Part shown: positions 1 through 12,515 of the stretch, piece by piece
Layout: each line of letters opens with the position of its first letter
Numbering within the stretch: the first letter of the stretch is position 1
NCBI GenBank assembly: GCA_007922195.1
Contig: ML681971.1
Span: forward strand, 3,948,505 to 4,012,504
Direction: 5' to 3'
DNA from: Podocnemis expansa
Taxonomy: Eukaryota > Chordata > Testudines > Podocnemididae
Length of the DNA stretch: 64,000 nucleotides
Translations under genes and position numbers: made by a program
Notes under the pieces: generated by a model
What the model was told of the DNA's origin: nothing
The model's database searches: none
Seen by the model: the letters and a program-made list of their open reading frames with translations, nothing else

Positions 1-339
1 GGCCATTAAGGAACCAATGACTGTAACCATCCAGTCTGGGGCGTTTCCCTGAATCACAGAACTACAGATATAGCAAACATATTCCTAACTTCTAGTACAG
101 ATATGACATCTACACATAAACACTATAATAATTCTGACCCAATTACAGCCTATCTATTTGTATTGAACATGGCATGTTGTAGTTGCTATGGATTATTGCA
201 ATTATGAAATATTAATATTAAAAAGTATCAGAAATGGTCTCCTAAATCCAGACAGTATCACTGTCAGAATCCATATTTATGGGCTCTTTTCAGACTCATG
301 GCCTAAGGGCCAGATTTTTAATGGTGTTTATCGTGTTTT

Positions 340-700
340 TATTACTGTAGCACCTGGTAGTCCTTGACAGGGACCGGGACCTGCTGTGCAAGGTGCTGTA
401 CAAACAGAACAAAACAACTGTCCTGCCCCAAGGCAAGACACAAGAGATGAGTATAAACACAGAGGAGTACCAGACTGGGCAGCTATGTGCTCACCAATAG
501 TTCCACAGTTATGGAGCGTTTTGTGGGCCTCATGACTGAGGAGGGATTTGAGAGAGAATGAGGCAGCTTTGCAGATATTTAATCAAGCGTGTGGGCAGTG
601 TGGGTGGGAGAAAGCAGGAAGGTGGCTGTTGGGAAATGTAATGTGGGTGGTAGAGCCTGGCCTCATGGGCTGATTGGAGGTGAGTGGTGACAGCTCAGGG
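340..700 (-). repeat. Interspersed repeat with SINE-like tail, minus strand
   Basis: Bases 385-406 are an exact reverse complement of the joined SINE halves ending at 18408 and resuming at 19086. The sequence from about 345 to 460 reads on the minus strand like the 3' tail of that repeat. The rest, to about 700, resembles a longer old amniote repeat, but I cannot name it with certainty. Confidence 0.5.
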
Positions 701-2780
701 TAAGTGCCTAAATCTCATTGTTTTTAGTGAGAGTTAGGTGCTTAAATACCTTTTTAAATACCAGGGCCTAAATGCTTATTGGTTTAGTATTTCATCTTTT
801 ATGCTGACTCCTGTTAGCTCTCCTCCTCAAAAGCTGAGCTGTTTATAGAATAGTGGGTGTTGGTGACAGCTAAATTCTTATCAGACTCGCCGCAAAGCCG
901 GCAAGTTCACGCCTGAAAGCCAAAGCTGCAGACTTTAATTCTAGAACTGTTTGATCCCATCTCTTGAGTTAAATCAAGTCTGCTTTTAACTGAACTAGTC
1001 TGTTTCCCACCAGAGCCTGCCAGCATACCCAAGCAATGCTGATGGGGTGGTCTTGGCACAGGGACTCAGAGGGGAATCAAATAAAAAAACATGCCCGCCC
1101 TGATCCTGAAAGTAGCCAAGCTCAGTGAATCTAGATTCAAGCCAGTTCACTCTAGGGAAGCAGGAACTTGAAGCAGTCTGAACCTATGGAGCAGGCACTT
1201 GGTCACGCAGTCAGGGATCTGCAGCTCCACTGTGGCTGTTTGGAAAAAGGGGTCTCCTTGCTAGCTTGGCCTCTCAGCAGCCTGGATGCACAGGGTGTTC
1301 TCCGCAGGGCTGTAGAAATGACTGGTACCTGCTGACTGTCGGAGGGGGGGCACAATTTAAAGGTTCACCATCCCTCACAATTTGTCAGCCTCCCCTGCCA
1401 CCCAGGCAGGCTTCCTTTTTTACCCTTAGTAGCTCCTCCCTGTAGCTCCCAGCTGTTTTCTGCTGCCTCTTCCCACGGTCCCAGCTAGCCAGCTCTAGCA
1501 GCTGCTGTACTGGGAGGGGGCCTGACTGCGCTGTGTGACCAAGTGGGGCCAGCAACCCTTGGCAAAATCTGGGCAGACTTGTGACCCCTCATGCCCCTCC
1601 ATTGCTTCTGTGAGGCAGACTGGAGGAGGGAGGACTATTTTGGGGATTTTAGAGTTTGACCAAGGCTCAGCAGTCCTGTCTCCCAGTGATTGACCACCCT
1701 AGCACGCTCCCATGGGTTCATAAAGCAGAAGCACAAGTTAGAGCAGCTCTCTGTGGTGGTGTTTCCCTTTCCTTGGACATCTCTGGCATGGTAGTCTCAG
1801 AGTAGGATCCGGGTCTGATGTGTTCTGGCGACTGCTAACTTTTTGTAGGGTGCCTACGGGTAGCTGGGCTTCTCAGGCACCAGAGAATGTCAGCAGCAGC
1901 TTAGCAAAGAATTGGCAAAAATCAGGGCGCTGGTAGAGGGTCGTTAGTACTACGTGAACTAAACTGTGCTGGAAAGCTTGGGGGATGCTTTACGGTAGTT
2001 GTCTGAGACTGACTGGCCTATTGCAGTTTGCCTTGTCTGACACGGGAAGCGCTGCAGGGCAAAGCATGTCTGTTTCTCTGTGCCCGGTGGAGCCCTGATC
2101 CTTGCTATTGGCTTGCTGGGCCTAGCATTGTTGTGATACAGTAACACGAGCCAGCTTGTTTGGGTGACTCCAGGGGAGAGGCTGAAAAACCCCCTGAGTT
2201 AGTCGTTGCCTGGATTTGATGTTCATTTCTGTTGGCAGTTCTGACCGGAAGCAATTGGGGCTGCTGTTGGCTGTACACAGGCCCAGCCAAGCCTTGGAAA
2301 CACTTGGGCCTTGCTGAATGAAGAGGCTGGGAGGGGCTGGTGTGAAAGGTGAATGGCTGCTTTTGACAGGAGCCATGTGGTTGCTCTTTGCTGCCTCTGT
2401 TCCTTGTTGGCCAGCCTGTGTTGGCTCTGATTCCATGGGAAGTGACATTAAGCTGAAAAGCACATGGGGAGCCCGAGCCTGCTGTTGTGGGACTCTAGAG
2501 GAACTGAGCCGATGGGTTTGGCGGGAACAGAACTGAGCCCTTAAAAGGAGCCAGTACCCAGAACTAAATCTCTCCAGTGAAGAGAGAACTAGATCCCAGC
2601 AACTCGCTATGGAAAACAGCACTGAGCAGCTCCCAGGCCTGGGTAATGCTGCATTTTGGGGATGGAAAGGGTTTGAGGGAGTACAGAGGAAACAGGTTGT
2701 TCTAGCGCTTGTGTTTTATGAAGTGTGAGGCACCTGGAAAAGAATGCAGCAGTGTCCAGCATGATAGATATGGCTAGAGA
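701..2780. other. Upstream DNA without recognised features
   Basis: I see no splice-bounded coding exon, RNA gene or clear repeat here. The open frames are short and overlap on both strands. The non-coding first exon of CD276 could lie here or further upstream, but nothing like a CpG-rich promoter is visible. Confidence 0.4.
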
Positions 2781-2866
2781 CCTCTACCAGTGCTCTGTAA
2801 TCCTGGCCAGCCCACCTCCAGCTCCTCTACCAGTGCTCTGTAATCCTGGCCAGCCCACCTCCAGCT
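2781..2866. repeat. Perfect 43-bp tandem duplication
   Basis: The unit beginning CCTCTACCAGTGCTCTGTAA occurs at 2781-2823 and again at 2824-2866 with no difference. Two identical copies suggest a recent duplication, or an assembly or slippage event. Confidence 0.95.
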
Positions 2867-2898
2867 CTGCCAGTGCCCTCATGTCTTGGCTCCATGGC

Positions 2899-3090
2899 TG
2901 ACCCAACCATATAGGTGAACTAGGCGGTTGCCTAGGGTGTCAGGCTTTAAGGGGCAACGGAAGTGAATTTTTTCTCTACAGTATTTTAAAAATATATTCT
3001 CTCTTATAGATGAAACTATTGCCCTCTAATGGGGGTGCCAAGGTTGTAGTTTGCCTAGGGCATCAAAAGTCCTTGGGTCAGACCTGCTTG
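2899..3090. mobile_element. Degraded hAT-type MITE fragment
   Basis: An 8-bp inverted pair (TGACCCAA at 2899, TTGGGTCA at 3073) flanks the block. Its right part (GGTGCC, GCCTAGGGC, TTGGGTCA) resembles the right part of the better preserved MITE at 12516-12815. No target-site duplication was found. Confidence 0.35.
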
Positions 3091-4070
3091 GCCTGCAGCA
3101 TCCCCTGCTGTTTCAGTTGTGCATCATTGTCTCCCCCAGCTCAATGGGTGCCCCTCAGGTGTGGCCTGCAGCATCTGGGCTCTTCCTGGATTAGGTGCCT
3201 CTCCACAGCTCTCTCAAGCCATTGACATTCCTGACTCTTTTGCCTCACCTGTGCAGAGCCTAGCTCAGGCTCCTGCCAAATTGAGCATGATGGGGATAAA
3301 TGACCTTCATCTACCAAGCTGAGACCAATCAATCTTCTTTCACTTGTGCTCTGAACCCCTGTGCCCATCAGTGAAAGAGACAAGTGCATGTGAACACAAG
3401 TGCATTAGCAGCTGACCTGCTGATAACACTAGCTTAGCAATACAGCTGAAGCCCAAGGGGTTCCTGGCAGGAGAGAGCCTGGCTTGAGTCCATCTAGTCA
3501 AGTGGTCTGTCTTTGATGCTTCAGAGGAAGATGCAAGAAACCTGCAACTTTGCCTCTACAGTAGGCCTTATTCTGGTCTCTGACAGTGAGAGACTGTGCT
3601 AAACTTGACATGTGAGACTTAATATCCCTTCCAAAAACATCCTCATTAATAATGACGACTCTTTGTAGACAAACTGTTTAACCTAAAACTCTTGACCCTG
3701 ATGAACGTCCTGTGGCAGAGAGTTTCACAGCTCACTGTTTCAAAATGTAACTATTCTCTTTTGAATTTCTCACCTTTCAGTTTCTTTGAACACTCCCTTG
3801 TTTCTGTGCCCTGGGACAGGGCAAACAGAAGCAACTGATTTCCATTGCAGCACTTTGCTGAAACTGCTCCAATTCTGCAGTGTCGTTTTGGCAATAGAGA
3901 GACCTGTGTTGCATGCAGTCACCTGCCTGGGGTCACACCACTGGCTCAGAGCACGGTATTGTCTTTTCAGCATTATCCTCCATCTTGGTTTTTATGCACC
4001 TTAACCTCTTGATTTTTAGTGTAGATCAGTGGTTCCCAACCTTTTCTCTGCCATGGCACACCTTGATACC

Positions 4071-4274
4071 TGTAATGATCTTGAGGGTTCATTAAAGATG
4101 ATGCTACTGAATGAGTAAGGAACAGAACTTTAATCATACAGACAGATATCCCGGTGTGTACCTGGGAGCAGCCATGTTAAATCTTCTCTGGGGCACGTCT
4201 CCCAATTTACACAACAATGGCCCATGCTAGGGAGTGTCTCTAAATTCACAACCTTCTACAAGTATATCGCTACA
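4071..4274 (-). repeat. Gypsy 3' LTR
   Basis: This copy aligns almost base for base with 5395-5600. Its left edge carries TGTAATGATC on the + strand and its right edge ends GCTACA. Confidence 0.85.
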
Positions 4275-4418
4275 TCTTCCCCCCCTAAGGAAAAGAAGTT
4301 AAGTTAGATACATATAAGAGCTAGCTAATAATACATGCACTAACATCTAACAATGCATAACAGCTATCTAAAAAAAGACATGCAGAAGGACAGTCCATAA
4401 ACCCAGAATCTGAACTAC

Positions 4419-4856
4419 CTAGAGAGGAGAGGTTACTAGCACATCACTCTCAAGTGAGTCTTTACCACCCACTTCCCTTACATATCCTAGCAAGTCTTTG
4501 AGTCTTTCTGGATGTTTGATGACTCGATTAGATCTTCTCAGTACTGGTCCTTCATTCAGGTCTGAATTCTCTTGTTCCCTGATGGTTTCATTACCATGTG
4601 TTGAAGATATTGGATCAATCAGGGGAGGCATGCTAGAATCTACCTCAACTTCCACGGTGTTGGAACTTTCTGGAATAAGTCGTAGATCCCACTGATTATG
4701 TCGAAATGTGTCCCCTTGATCTGTGTAGACCACGTAAGACCGTGAGTGCAGCTGTTTTTTAATAGTACCTCTTTGTCCCCAGGTATTAGAGGAGTGATTC
4801 CTCAGGTGCACTCTGTCTCCTGGGTTGAGATGGAAGATCACGAGCCCTTCTATCAA
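4419..4856 (-). pseudogene. Gypsy integrase C-terminal region
   Basis: This 145-residue open frame contains the post-core segment NPGDRVHLRN and GTIKKQLHSRSYVV typical of Gypsy integrase C-termini, and ends with basic LRRSNRVIKHPERLKD. It lies downstream of the core fragment on the same strand, with about 230 bp of decayed sequence in between. Confidence 0.7.
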
Positions 4857-5087
4857 AATAATATTTCTGCTTCCACTTCTGGTTTTTTTTCATCTTTCAA
4901 ACATTAGCATTGTTCTTAGATTGCAGTAATAGGTAAATTAGATCTGATCCTTGTTCCCATTAACAGCTGAGCTGGAGAAAAGCCATTCTCCAGGGGTGTA
5001 CTTCGATAGACCAGCAATGCTGTATACAGATCACCTCCACTTTCAAAAGTCTTTTTCATCTATATAGACCTTTACCATCTTTACCAT

Positions 5088-5394
5088 CTATATAGACCTT
5101 TCCACCAGCCTGTTTGATTGGGGATAGTTGGGACTGGAGGTTTCATGATGAAAATCCCAATCTGAGGCAAACTGCCTGACTTCTGCACTTGAAAATTGTG
5201 GCCCATTGTCGCTGAAGACCTCATCAGGAATTCCATGTCTGGAGAAAATTCCTTTCATGCCAGTGATCACTGAATTACTATTAGTACTGTTCAGTGTGCA
5301 AATTTCTGGATATAAAGAGTAATAATCAGTGACTATTAAGTAATCCTTGGAACGCCAGGTAAATAAATCCACACCTACCTTCTCATAAGGTCTC
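5088..5394 (-). pseudogene. Gypsy integrase core fragment
   Basis: The minus-strand frame has the retroviral-type integrase signature: an Asp in LIVTDYYS, then a second in SDNGPQFSS, followed by the HETSSPNYPQSN region before the final catalytic position. These correspond to the D,D(35)E core. The frame is open from the LTR edge through about 5088. It is a fragment, since the enzymes upstream in pol are missing. Confidence 0.8.
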
Positions 5395-5600
5395 TGTGGA
5401 ATGATCTTGAGGATTCATTAAAGATGATGCTACTGAATGAGTAAGGAACAGAACTTTAATCATACAGACAGGTATCGCGGTGTGTACCTGGGAGCAGCCA
5501 TGTTAAGTCTTCTCTGGGGCACGTCTCCCAATTTACACAACAATGGCCCATGCTAGGGAGTGTCTCTAAATTCACAACCTTCTACGAGTATATCACTATA
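5395..5600 (-). repeat. Gypsy 5' LTR
   Basis: This is the second LTR. It differs from the other by a 2-bp indel at the edge and a handful of substitutions, so the insertion is not very old. Confidence 0.85.
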
Positions 5601-6655
5601 ATACCTTCAAAGTTTTCAAGGCACACCACCATTAAAAAATTCATGAATATTCAAATTAACTTAAATTACTTATGAATATTCATAAACCATGACACCGTGT
5701 TTCGGCAGTGCTTCTATGTGGGGTAGTAGGGGTAAGAGAAGGGGTGCTGAAACGGGAGGTTGAGTCGTGTGCAGTGGCAGGAGTGAGTGTGGGGAACACA
5801 GCAGGGCAGGGGTGGCAAAAGAAGACGGGGAGCCATGTGGGGAACAGCGCAAGGGTGGCGAGAGAGGAAGGGAGAACAACAGTGGTTTTGTGGGGGAACA
5901 GGGGAGAACCTGGGGAGTGGGAGGGTAGGGCAGGGGAGCACAGCACAGCACCCACCTCCCCCTTCTCCATAGTGGCTCCCTACCACCCAGGGCAAATCCT
6001 CACCCCACTGCTGCTCCCACCCACCCCACTGGGTCCCATCCTCTCCTCCCGCAGCCCCCTGCTGCCTGGGATGGACACTCCCATCACTGCAAGGGCCAGA
6101 GCTAGGCCTCCAGCTCCCAGCTACACCCTCCCACACACACAGCCACCCCACAACCCCAGCTACATACCCTCTGCTACACACACACACCTGCCCCACACAA
6201 CCCCCAGCAGCCCCCCCGCCCAAAGCCCTTACCTGGGCTGTTTCCAGGCTGCCTGACACAAGCTGCTCCACCATGCAGAGGGAGATGCACACACTCCCAG
6301 CCTCCCGCGGCTCTCTGCTGGCTGGGCCTAAGATGGAGCCACTGGAACACTGCCTTCCAGCTGCTCCTGATATTTTTAGGGGGACCCCTGAAACTATGCG
6401 TTCCAGTGCCTTCCTCTGTTTTTAGGGGGGCTGGAACACTCTCTGCCTAAAAATAGGGGGCCCTGGAACTGTGTTCCAGTGCCTTCCCCCTTACTTTGAG
6501 CCCTGCCTTTTCCCAGCTCTTCGCAGCCCACATGGCTGGGCTGAGCAGGGAGGGAACTTTAACTGCAACTCTCGGGGATGCTCACCCACACTTTGGGTGT
6601 TGCCATGGCACAACAGTGTGCCCCGGCACACTGGTTGGAAACCACTGCTGTAGAT

Positions 6656-7331
6656 TGTCAGTGAACTGTTTCCAAGGAAACCTTTCTTGGATCCCACTTT
6701 GCCATCTTATTTTGTTTTACCCACTAGTCTTGATAGCTAGGCAACTCTGAAGGGGATCCCAGCAGAGGAAGCTCTTTCCCTGCTCTGTGGTAGCCCTCAG
6801 CAGGCAGGATACGAAGGCAGTGAAGGAAATACCCCATTAAGCTTGGGGACATCCTGTGCTCAAATGGCATAAGGAGGAAAAATGCCAGATGTATCTGGCT
6901 GCTTGTGGAACAGGATGGGCTGTCTCTCCAACTAGACTTCCTCTCTCCTGCCAGGGGAATTAACCTCTTTCCCACCAGCCTCTGGTGGGATGTTGGGACT
7001 GTTGGCTCCATTCCCAGATCCACCAGGTTGCAGAAGTGCAGCATATTTTTGCGGGGGGGGGCAGTCCTGGGTGGAAGAGGGCAGATGTGTTCACTTCATT
7101 GTGCAGTGGGTGAGGTGTGGTGATCCTGCCTCGTCTCCCTCAGTGTGCCTAACACCCTGGTGATCTGCAACCCCAAGCCTAAGCCTGGGGTAAAATTCAT
7201 CTCTGGAGTAATGCTGGTGAAGTCAGCACAGGGACTACCCACAGGGCCTGGAATCCTACAGGCCCAAGGGTTATTGAGAGTGGATAAGTGCACGAGGCAG
7301 CAGCATTAGTCCCGAGGATGCATGCTTCTGA
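6656..7331. other. No recognised feature
   Basis: Only short overlapping frames on both strands are seen. A poly-G run lies near 7050. Confidence 0.4.
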
Positions 7332-7556
7332 GGGCTTGTCTACACACAAAGCGCCACTGTGCTGCATCCGGGGAAGATACTCTCTGCCCAGCCATAATAA
7401 ACCACCCCTGCGAGCAGCGAGGGTTGTGTTGGCAGGAGAAAATGTCTGCCCTGGTGATTCTGTCGGTCAGTGTAAGTTATGCACTCAGCAAAGTGGCTTA
7501 TTCAAACCTCTGAGCGACTAAGTTTTGTTGACATAAGCTGTTATGTGGATGTAGCC
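7332..7556. mobile_element. PIF/Harbinger-like MITE
   Basis: Termini GGGCTTGTCTACAC and GTGGATGTAGCC are imperfect inverted repeats, flanked by the trinucleotide TGA on both sides (7329-7331, 7557-7559). The GGCTTGTCTACAC terminus belongs to a MITE type common in turtles and crocodilians. The element has no coding capacity. Confidence 0.65.
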
Positions 7557-7559
7557 TGA

Positions 7560-10500
7560 GTCTCAGTGGATTTCACTGGATGATCCTGGGTGGGTGGGTT
7601 GGTAGCTCATCAGCTGGGCCAGTGAGTCCAGGCTTTGTCAATGACTTGCACATGTTCCATTGGGCATCTTTGTACTGATCTGTCGCAGCTCACAGTCTCT
7701 CTGGCCCCAGGGTCCCTGCTCCTGCTTGGCTAAGTTCTTGGTGCATCTGTAGTTGCATGTGCCCACATTTCCTAAAGTTTGTGTGGGTGCCACTGACTGT
7801 GGGGTCGCCTAGGAGACCTGGGCATTTGTTTGGACAGAGGTGTCTTGGTGGTCTAGTTTGGAGCACCAGACTCTGAGAGCTTCCTTGGCTCTAGCAGAGT
7901 GAGTGTGGTGGTAAATGTGCAATTTGGGTATTCAGGGGCTGCCCCAGGTGCTCCCAAAGTGGTCAAGGCAGAAGCAAGTCCAAGGTGGAAGGCACTCAAG
8001 TGGTAGCTGCTAGTTGGTGGCCCTGCAGCCGGTTCACCTGCTGCAGTCTCCAGAGATGCTTTTTGTCCCCCAGGGCACAGCTGATGGGGTGAAGAGCAAG
8101 GTCAGGGTTGCCGGGCTTGGATTGGGATGGTTGAAGGGTAGTGTTGGGTTTGGGAGGTGATGGAGGCACAGCTGTCTGGGTGTGCCTGGCATATACAGGT
8201 TAAGAGCAGGAATAAAGCATCCCTAACAAGCTGGGAACTCCACTCTTTCCTTCTTCACTTAAGGGCAGCAGATGAGATGTCTGCTGGGGAATAGAAGGGT
8301 GCCTGGAACAGGCGCCATTCTTTGGGTGCTGAGGAATTGAAAAGCCCTTTCTCCAACTGAGTGTAGGTATCCTAAAGCTTTCAGGGGTCAGAGCAAGGAA
8401 CCAGATCAGAAGCACCGGACATGGTTGGGTCTGACATTTTCCCTTCCCTTCACAGGATCCAGAGCCCAGGCTGAGCCCCCAGGGGGTCTGTGGGGCACCC
8501 AAGAATCCTGCTGTTAGCTCTTTGTGTCACTTCTGCCCACTCATTCCATGGAGCGACTTCTTAGACTTCTCTTCCTAAACCACTGGGAGTGAATGTCCAG
8601 GCCCAGGCTCCAGAGGTTCTGCTGAGGTTGGCAGGGGAGCCATGTGCCTTGTTGCTGGGGAATTTTCCAGAGAAGACGTGACCCCAGAAGTTGGCTCCTG
8701 TGTGGGGGAACCATGAAAAGTAGGTGGCTCCTTCCACTGCATTCAGGCTCTGGAGAGGCCAAGATGCATGTGGAGCACCACTGCTTAGCCAAGCTGTGAC
8801 CCAGAAACAGCTGCCGCCAGGGTGGAGTTGGGCTCCCGGCCAACAGCTCATTAGGTCATCATGCTGCTGTGAGAAGAGCCAAGTTTCTGCCCTTCAGTCA
8901 GGAGCTGTGCTGCAGAGAAAGTTTGCAGAGTCCCACGTAGGATCAGGATCCCCATGAAGCACAGTGTGCCCACAAGAGATTTGTGCCTGCCAGCCATGAT
9001 GCATAGTCTGTTAGAGAGGATAGCAGGCACTGGGCCTTGGGGGTGTTTCTCTGTGTCTGAAGTGTTGTGGGTGAAACTAACAAATGCAGTGGAATTTTGC
9101 ACAGTTTAGAGGTGGAGTGTGAATTTGGGGGTGGGAGGAGATGCCAGCCCATTGCCTCACTTTGCACCATTCAATCTGCAAATGTATCATTTAGCCAAAG
9201 AACCCTCTCTGCTGCCTACTCTATATTTCCCTGCCCTGTGCAGATAGATGGTGGCTCCATCCCTTAAATGCTCCCACTTGTTCCCAACTCTTTTCTGGGG
9301 GGCAGCTCCCTCTTCTCCAGCCTGTTTGGCAGGGCTGGGTATATTTTTGTTAGAAGGGGTGGGTCAAATCTCACTAAGTTGGAGGTTTTAGGTTCCCCAA
9401 ACTAACCAGGAGTTCACAAATGTTTGTGAGCTCTAGGGCGCTCATGCTGTGGAGTGACCAGTCCTACAGGAGGGAAGCTGCAGCAGCTGGGGGTCCTGTC
9501 TAAGGATGCTGCACAAGCTCTCCTAAGTGCCTGGCAAATCCATCAGCATTTAACTGTCTGCCTTGGCCCTGCTTCTCAGCTGTGCTTGGCTGCAGCTTGT
9601 GACAAGTGGGAGCATATGGGGGCAGGTAGCTATAGGGCACCTTTTGTGGCCCCCTGGATGCTAAAGGTGTCTGGGAGCCCTCTCCCCACTGCAAACGGTA
9701 GCATCTCCAAAGCCAGCTCTGAATTATTGTCTGCCAGTGTTCACCCAGCATGAGTGCAGCATGCTCCCTGCTCCTCCTGAGTTGTCCCCGTGGCAGCATT
9801 TGAAGGGGGGTGCACTGATGTGGTTGTAGCGGGTCCAGAACTGCACTATCTGTTGGGGCTGCTGAGCAATGAGATGTATGATCAGGGCTGTGTGAGGGCT
9901 CTGGGGCTAAAGTAATGGGTGCTGTAGGTCTGGTGCATTGACTGAGCGGGGAATGTGTTGGGGGGAGGTAGGGCATGTTTCTGGTTTACAATATTAGGGC
10001 TGTAGGGGGCAGAGGGTGCACAGGGACATGTTTTGCCTTTGCCTCTGGATCTGCAGCTGGTCTGTCTCGCACGTCTGCCAGTGACTAAAACCAACTGCAA
10101 CAAACATGCCGGATTCTCCAGAGCCCTGCATCCTCCCAGAGGTACTCTGCTTCGCACAAGGCATTGCCAGCTTCCCAGTGGGAGAGCTGAGGTTTCAGCA
10201 AGGACAGTAATTTCCCCAAATTACCCAGCATACTTTGCGTTTTTCTATATGTAATCTCCCCCCTTCCCTCCACAGTAGCATTAAAATCCCTGTTGATCTA
10301 ATTAAAGCAAAGCAAGAGATCCAGTGGGGAGGCAGTGAAGCATGTCTGGAGGGGAGACTGTTGGACTCAGGCAATGGGACAAGCTGTTGTGGGCTAAAAT
10401 AGTCAGGGTATCATCATCTTACCCGGGAAGTGAATGCTAGATGAGCTGGGTGGTGAAGGAAGGAAGGGTTGAGGTCTTCCCAGGTAGGGTAAGCTTAGGG

Positions 10501-10769
10501 CTTCAGCCAGGCAAGATTAAGGATTTTGTGAGGGCTAGTGACCCAATTATTCCTGGGCTGACCCCTCAGGCCATCACAGGCTCACTCAACTGAGGGCATG
10601 TGAAAAGTTCTGGGTGGTGACCAGCGCCCTCTGCATGGAAAGAGAATTCTGGTTGCTGTGCTGCGGCTTGTATCTTTTGTTATCCTTTGGGCTGTGAGCT
10701 GAATGTGGCATCCACCAGACAGTTTTGTGTTCTGTGCAGCACCTTGTGCAGTGCGGCCTTGATTCCTAA
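7560..10769. other. Upstream DNA without recognised features
   Basis: I see no coding exon, RNA gene or dated repeat in this stretch. Frames are short and bidirectional. Unrecognised old repeats may be present. Confidence 0.4.
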
Positions 10770-10777
10770 CTCTAGGA

Positions 10778-10963
10778 CAGTAGTTTTCAAACTTAGGGTT
10801 GGGACCAAGTACTGGTTCTCAGACCCTCAGGCACTAGGTCGTGGCACCCCTTGCTGACGTCACTGAATGACTGGAATGTTTTGCTCAAAAATGTAATTTT
10901 TGAGTTGTGGGCATAAATGATTTTTTTCAACTGTGTCCTGAGGAAAAAGTTTCAAAACCACTG
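10778..10963. mobile_element. Short hAT MITE
   Basis: Termini CAGTAGTTTTCAAACTT and AAGTTTCAAAACCACTG are inverted repeats. The 8-bp flanks CTCTAGGA (10770-10777) and CACTAGGA (10964-10971) match at 7 of 8. At 186 bp it is non-autonomous. Confidence 0.85.
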
Positions 10964-10971
10964 CACTAGGA

Positions 10972-12507
10972 TGCTATTGCAATGCCAGCAATAATAAGTT
11001 CCTTCATTGGGCAATTTGATTTCTGGACAGGGCTGGGGACTGCTGGGCCCCCACAAGCGGTGGGTTGGGTGCGTCCTTGAAGTGTTCAGAGACAGAGGGA
11101 GGTCTTGGGGTCCCTATGCTCATTGCAGAGTTGTTTGGTCTCTTCTGCCCGTCCTGCATGGCCAATACAGGGGAGAGCTGAAGAACTGAAGCCAGAAGGT
11201 TGCCTTTGAAGGGCATGTCTCCTGATATGTGGACATTTCCCTTCTATCTCATGCCTGACTCCCAGCACAGGGGGCAAAAATCCCATGGCTGGTCCCCCCT
11301 GTGTGCCAAGGGGGATGCCCTCAGCAGAGCCTGCGTCTGTGTGACACGGTCGTCTGCAGTCTCTGGTGCTCAGGCCAAGGAGCTGTCTGTGGAGTTCCCT
11401 TTACTGGCCTACCATCAGGCTCAGCCCTTCTCTAGGCCTGCCTGGAAACACTCAGCCTTTGCAGAGAGATGGAGCCCTCCTGGCTGCCTCGGCAGCTGTC
11501 TGGCAATTACGTGAGCCTGCCTTTCTGTGCAAACTCTGCCAGTGACTCTGCATTCCCCTGGCTGCACTTAAAGGGCTGGGTGCTGTGGGGGACGGGGGGG
11601 ATGGACTGTGTTTCCTCCCCTTCGATTGACTGCAGCACCCTTGGGTCTGACTCAAAGAGAAGAGGAAGTATGATGGGTCTAAAAAGCTTTTAAAGGCCAA
11701 GAACTCTTTTGGCTCCCCTCCTGGCCACTTCCCACCTCCATCATTCCTCCTGCCCCCATTGCTCTGTCTCCTGTCCTGTGCTGTCTCAGCCTGAGGATGA
11801 ACATGGCTGCTGGGCCTGACTCAGCGTCCTGGGCATGCCAGAACTGTGATTTCCTGGCGGGGCCTGGCTCTGTGTGGGGAGGCTGTGAAAAGTGGTGCCC
11901 AGAGACTGTGAAAGGAAGGTGGGGGAGATGGGAACAGAAGGAAACGTGCTGTCAAAAGAGCGATGTGGTGTATAAGTTGATGGAGGGTCCCCGTGCGCCA
12001 GCCAAGCTCATGGGACCCTACCCACCCAGGGCTGCTCCAAGCTGGCTGGAGTCTTCCCCCCTCACTCGTTACAGTGAGAGTGAAGCTGAGCCAACCTGGC
12101 CTCTTTGTGTTGGACTGAGGGAGCATGTTGGTCACTTATACTGATGGGGGCTGGGGTGGTGGCCATTAGCCTGTAGCAGGAGATGGGGGCCTCTCTGGCT
12201 GAGTGCTGTGTAGGCAGCCCTCTGGAGAGACTGTCTCTGTCTCAGAGTAGATAGATGAGCCCAAGGCTGGTTTGACTGAGCATGGCAGGAGATGGGACTC
12301 TGAGCCATGCAGAAGCAAAGTGAAGCACCAGGTTAGGTGAGCCAGTGGCCTGAAGCAACATGGTTGCTGGGCTGTCTGAACCAGGAAGCAGACCAGGGGT
12401 GTTTTACCCCCTGAAGAGGGAAAAGTGCCAGAAATGCAAGTGAATCTCCTGGGGACTTTGCTAGTGCTGCTGTGTGTGGATGGTGCTCAGATGCAGTGGT
12501 GATGGGC
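10972..12507. other. Upstream DNA without recognised features
   Basis: Overlapping frames on both strands (for example around 11797-12144) lack any recognisable domain and are judged fortuitous in GC-rich sequence. Confidence 0.4.
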
Positions 12508-12515
12508 AGTGCGCA

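Larger units (their letters stand above)
4071..5600 (-). mobile_element. Ty3/Gypsy LTR element reduced to integrase, minus strand
   Basis: Two LTRs of about 204 bp (4071-4274 and 5395-5600) start and end TG...CA or nearly so and differ at only a few positions. They enclose 1.1 kb. The 5-bp duplication ATACC flanks both ends (4066-4070, 5601-5605). On the minus strand a polypurine tract (AGGGGGGGAAGA, complement of 4275-4286) abuts the 3' LTR. Only integrase-region coding sequence is inside. No gag, protease, reverse transcriptase or primer-binding site remains. The 5' LTR joins directly to integrase coding sequence, so an internal deletion is likely. Confidence 0.85.
4027..6647. mobile_element. 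Non-autonomous hAT transposon with nested Gypsy element
   Basis: The left terminus is CAGTGGTTCCCAACC and the right terminus is its imperfect inverse, GGTTGGAAACCACTG. The 8-bp flanks GTGTAGAT (4019-4026) and CTGTAGAT (6648-6655) match at 7 of 8 positions, as expected for hAT insertion. Without the Gypsy insert the element is about 1.1 kb and has no transposase frame. It is of the same family as 29384-31479 in reverse orientation, sharing an AT-rich block with TTCATGAATATTCAAATTAA at 5639-5658 here. Confidence 0.85.

Noticed and set aside
5670..6292. Overlapping frames up to 192 residues on both strands.
   Set aside because: They lie in the GC-rich interior of a hAT element, are Pro/Gly-rich, and have no recognisable domain.
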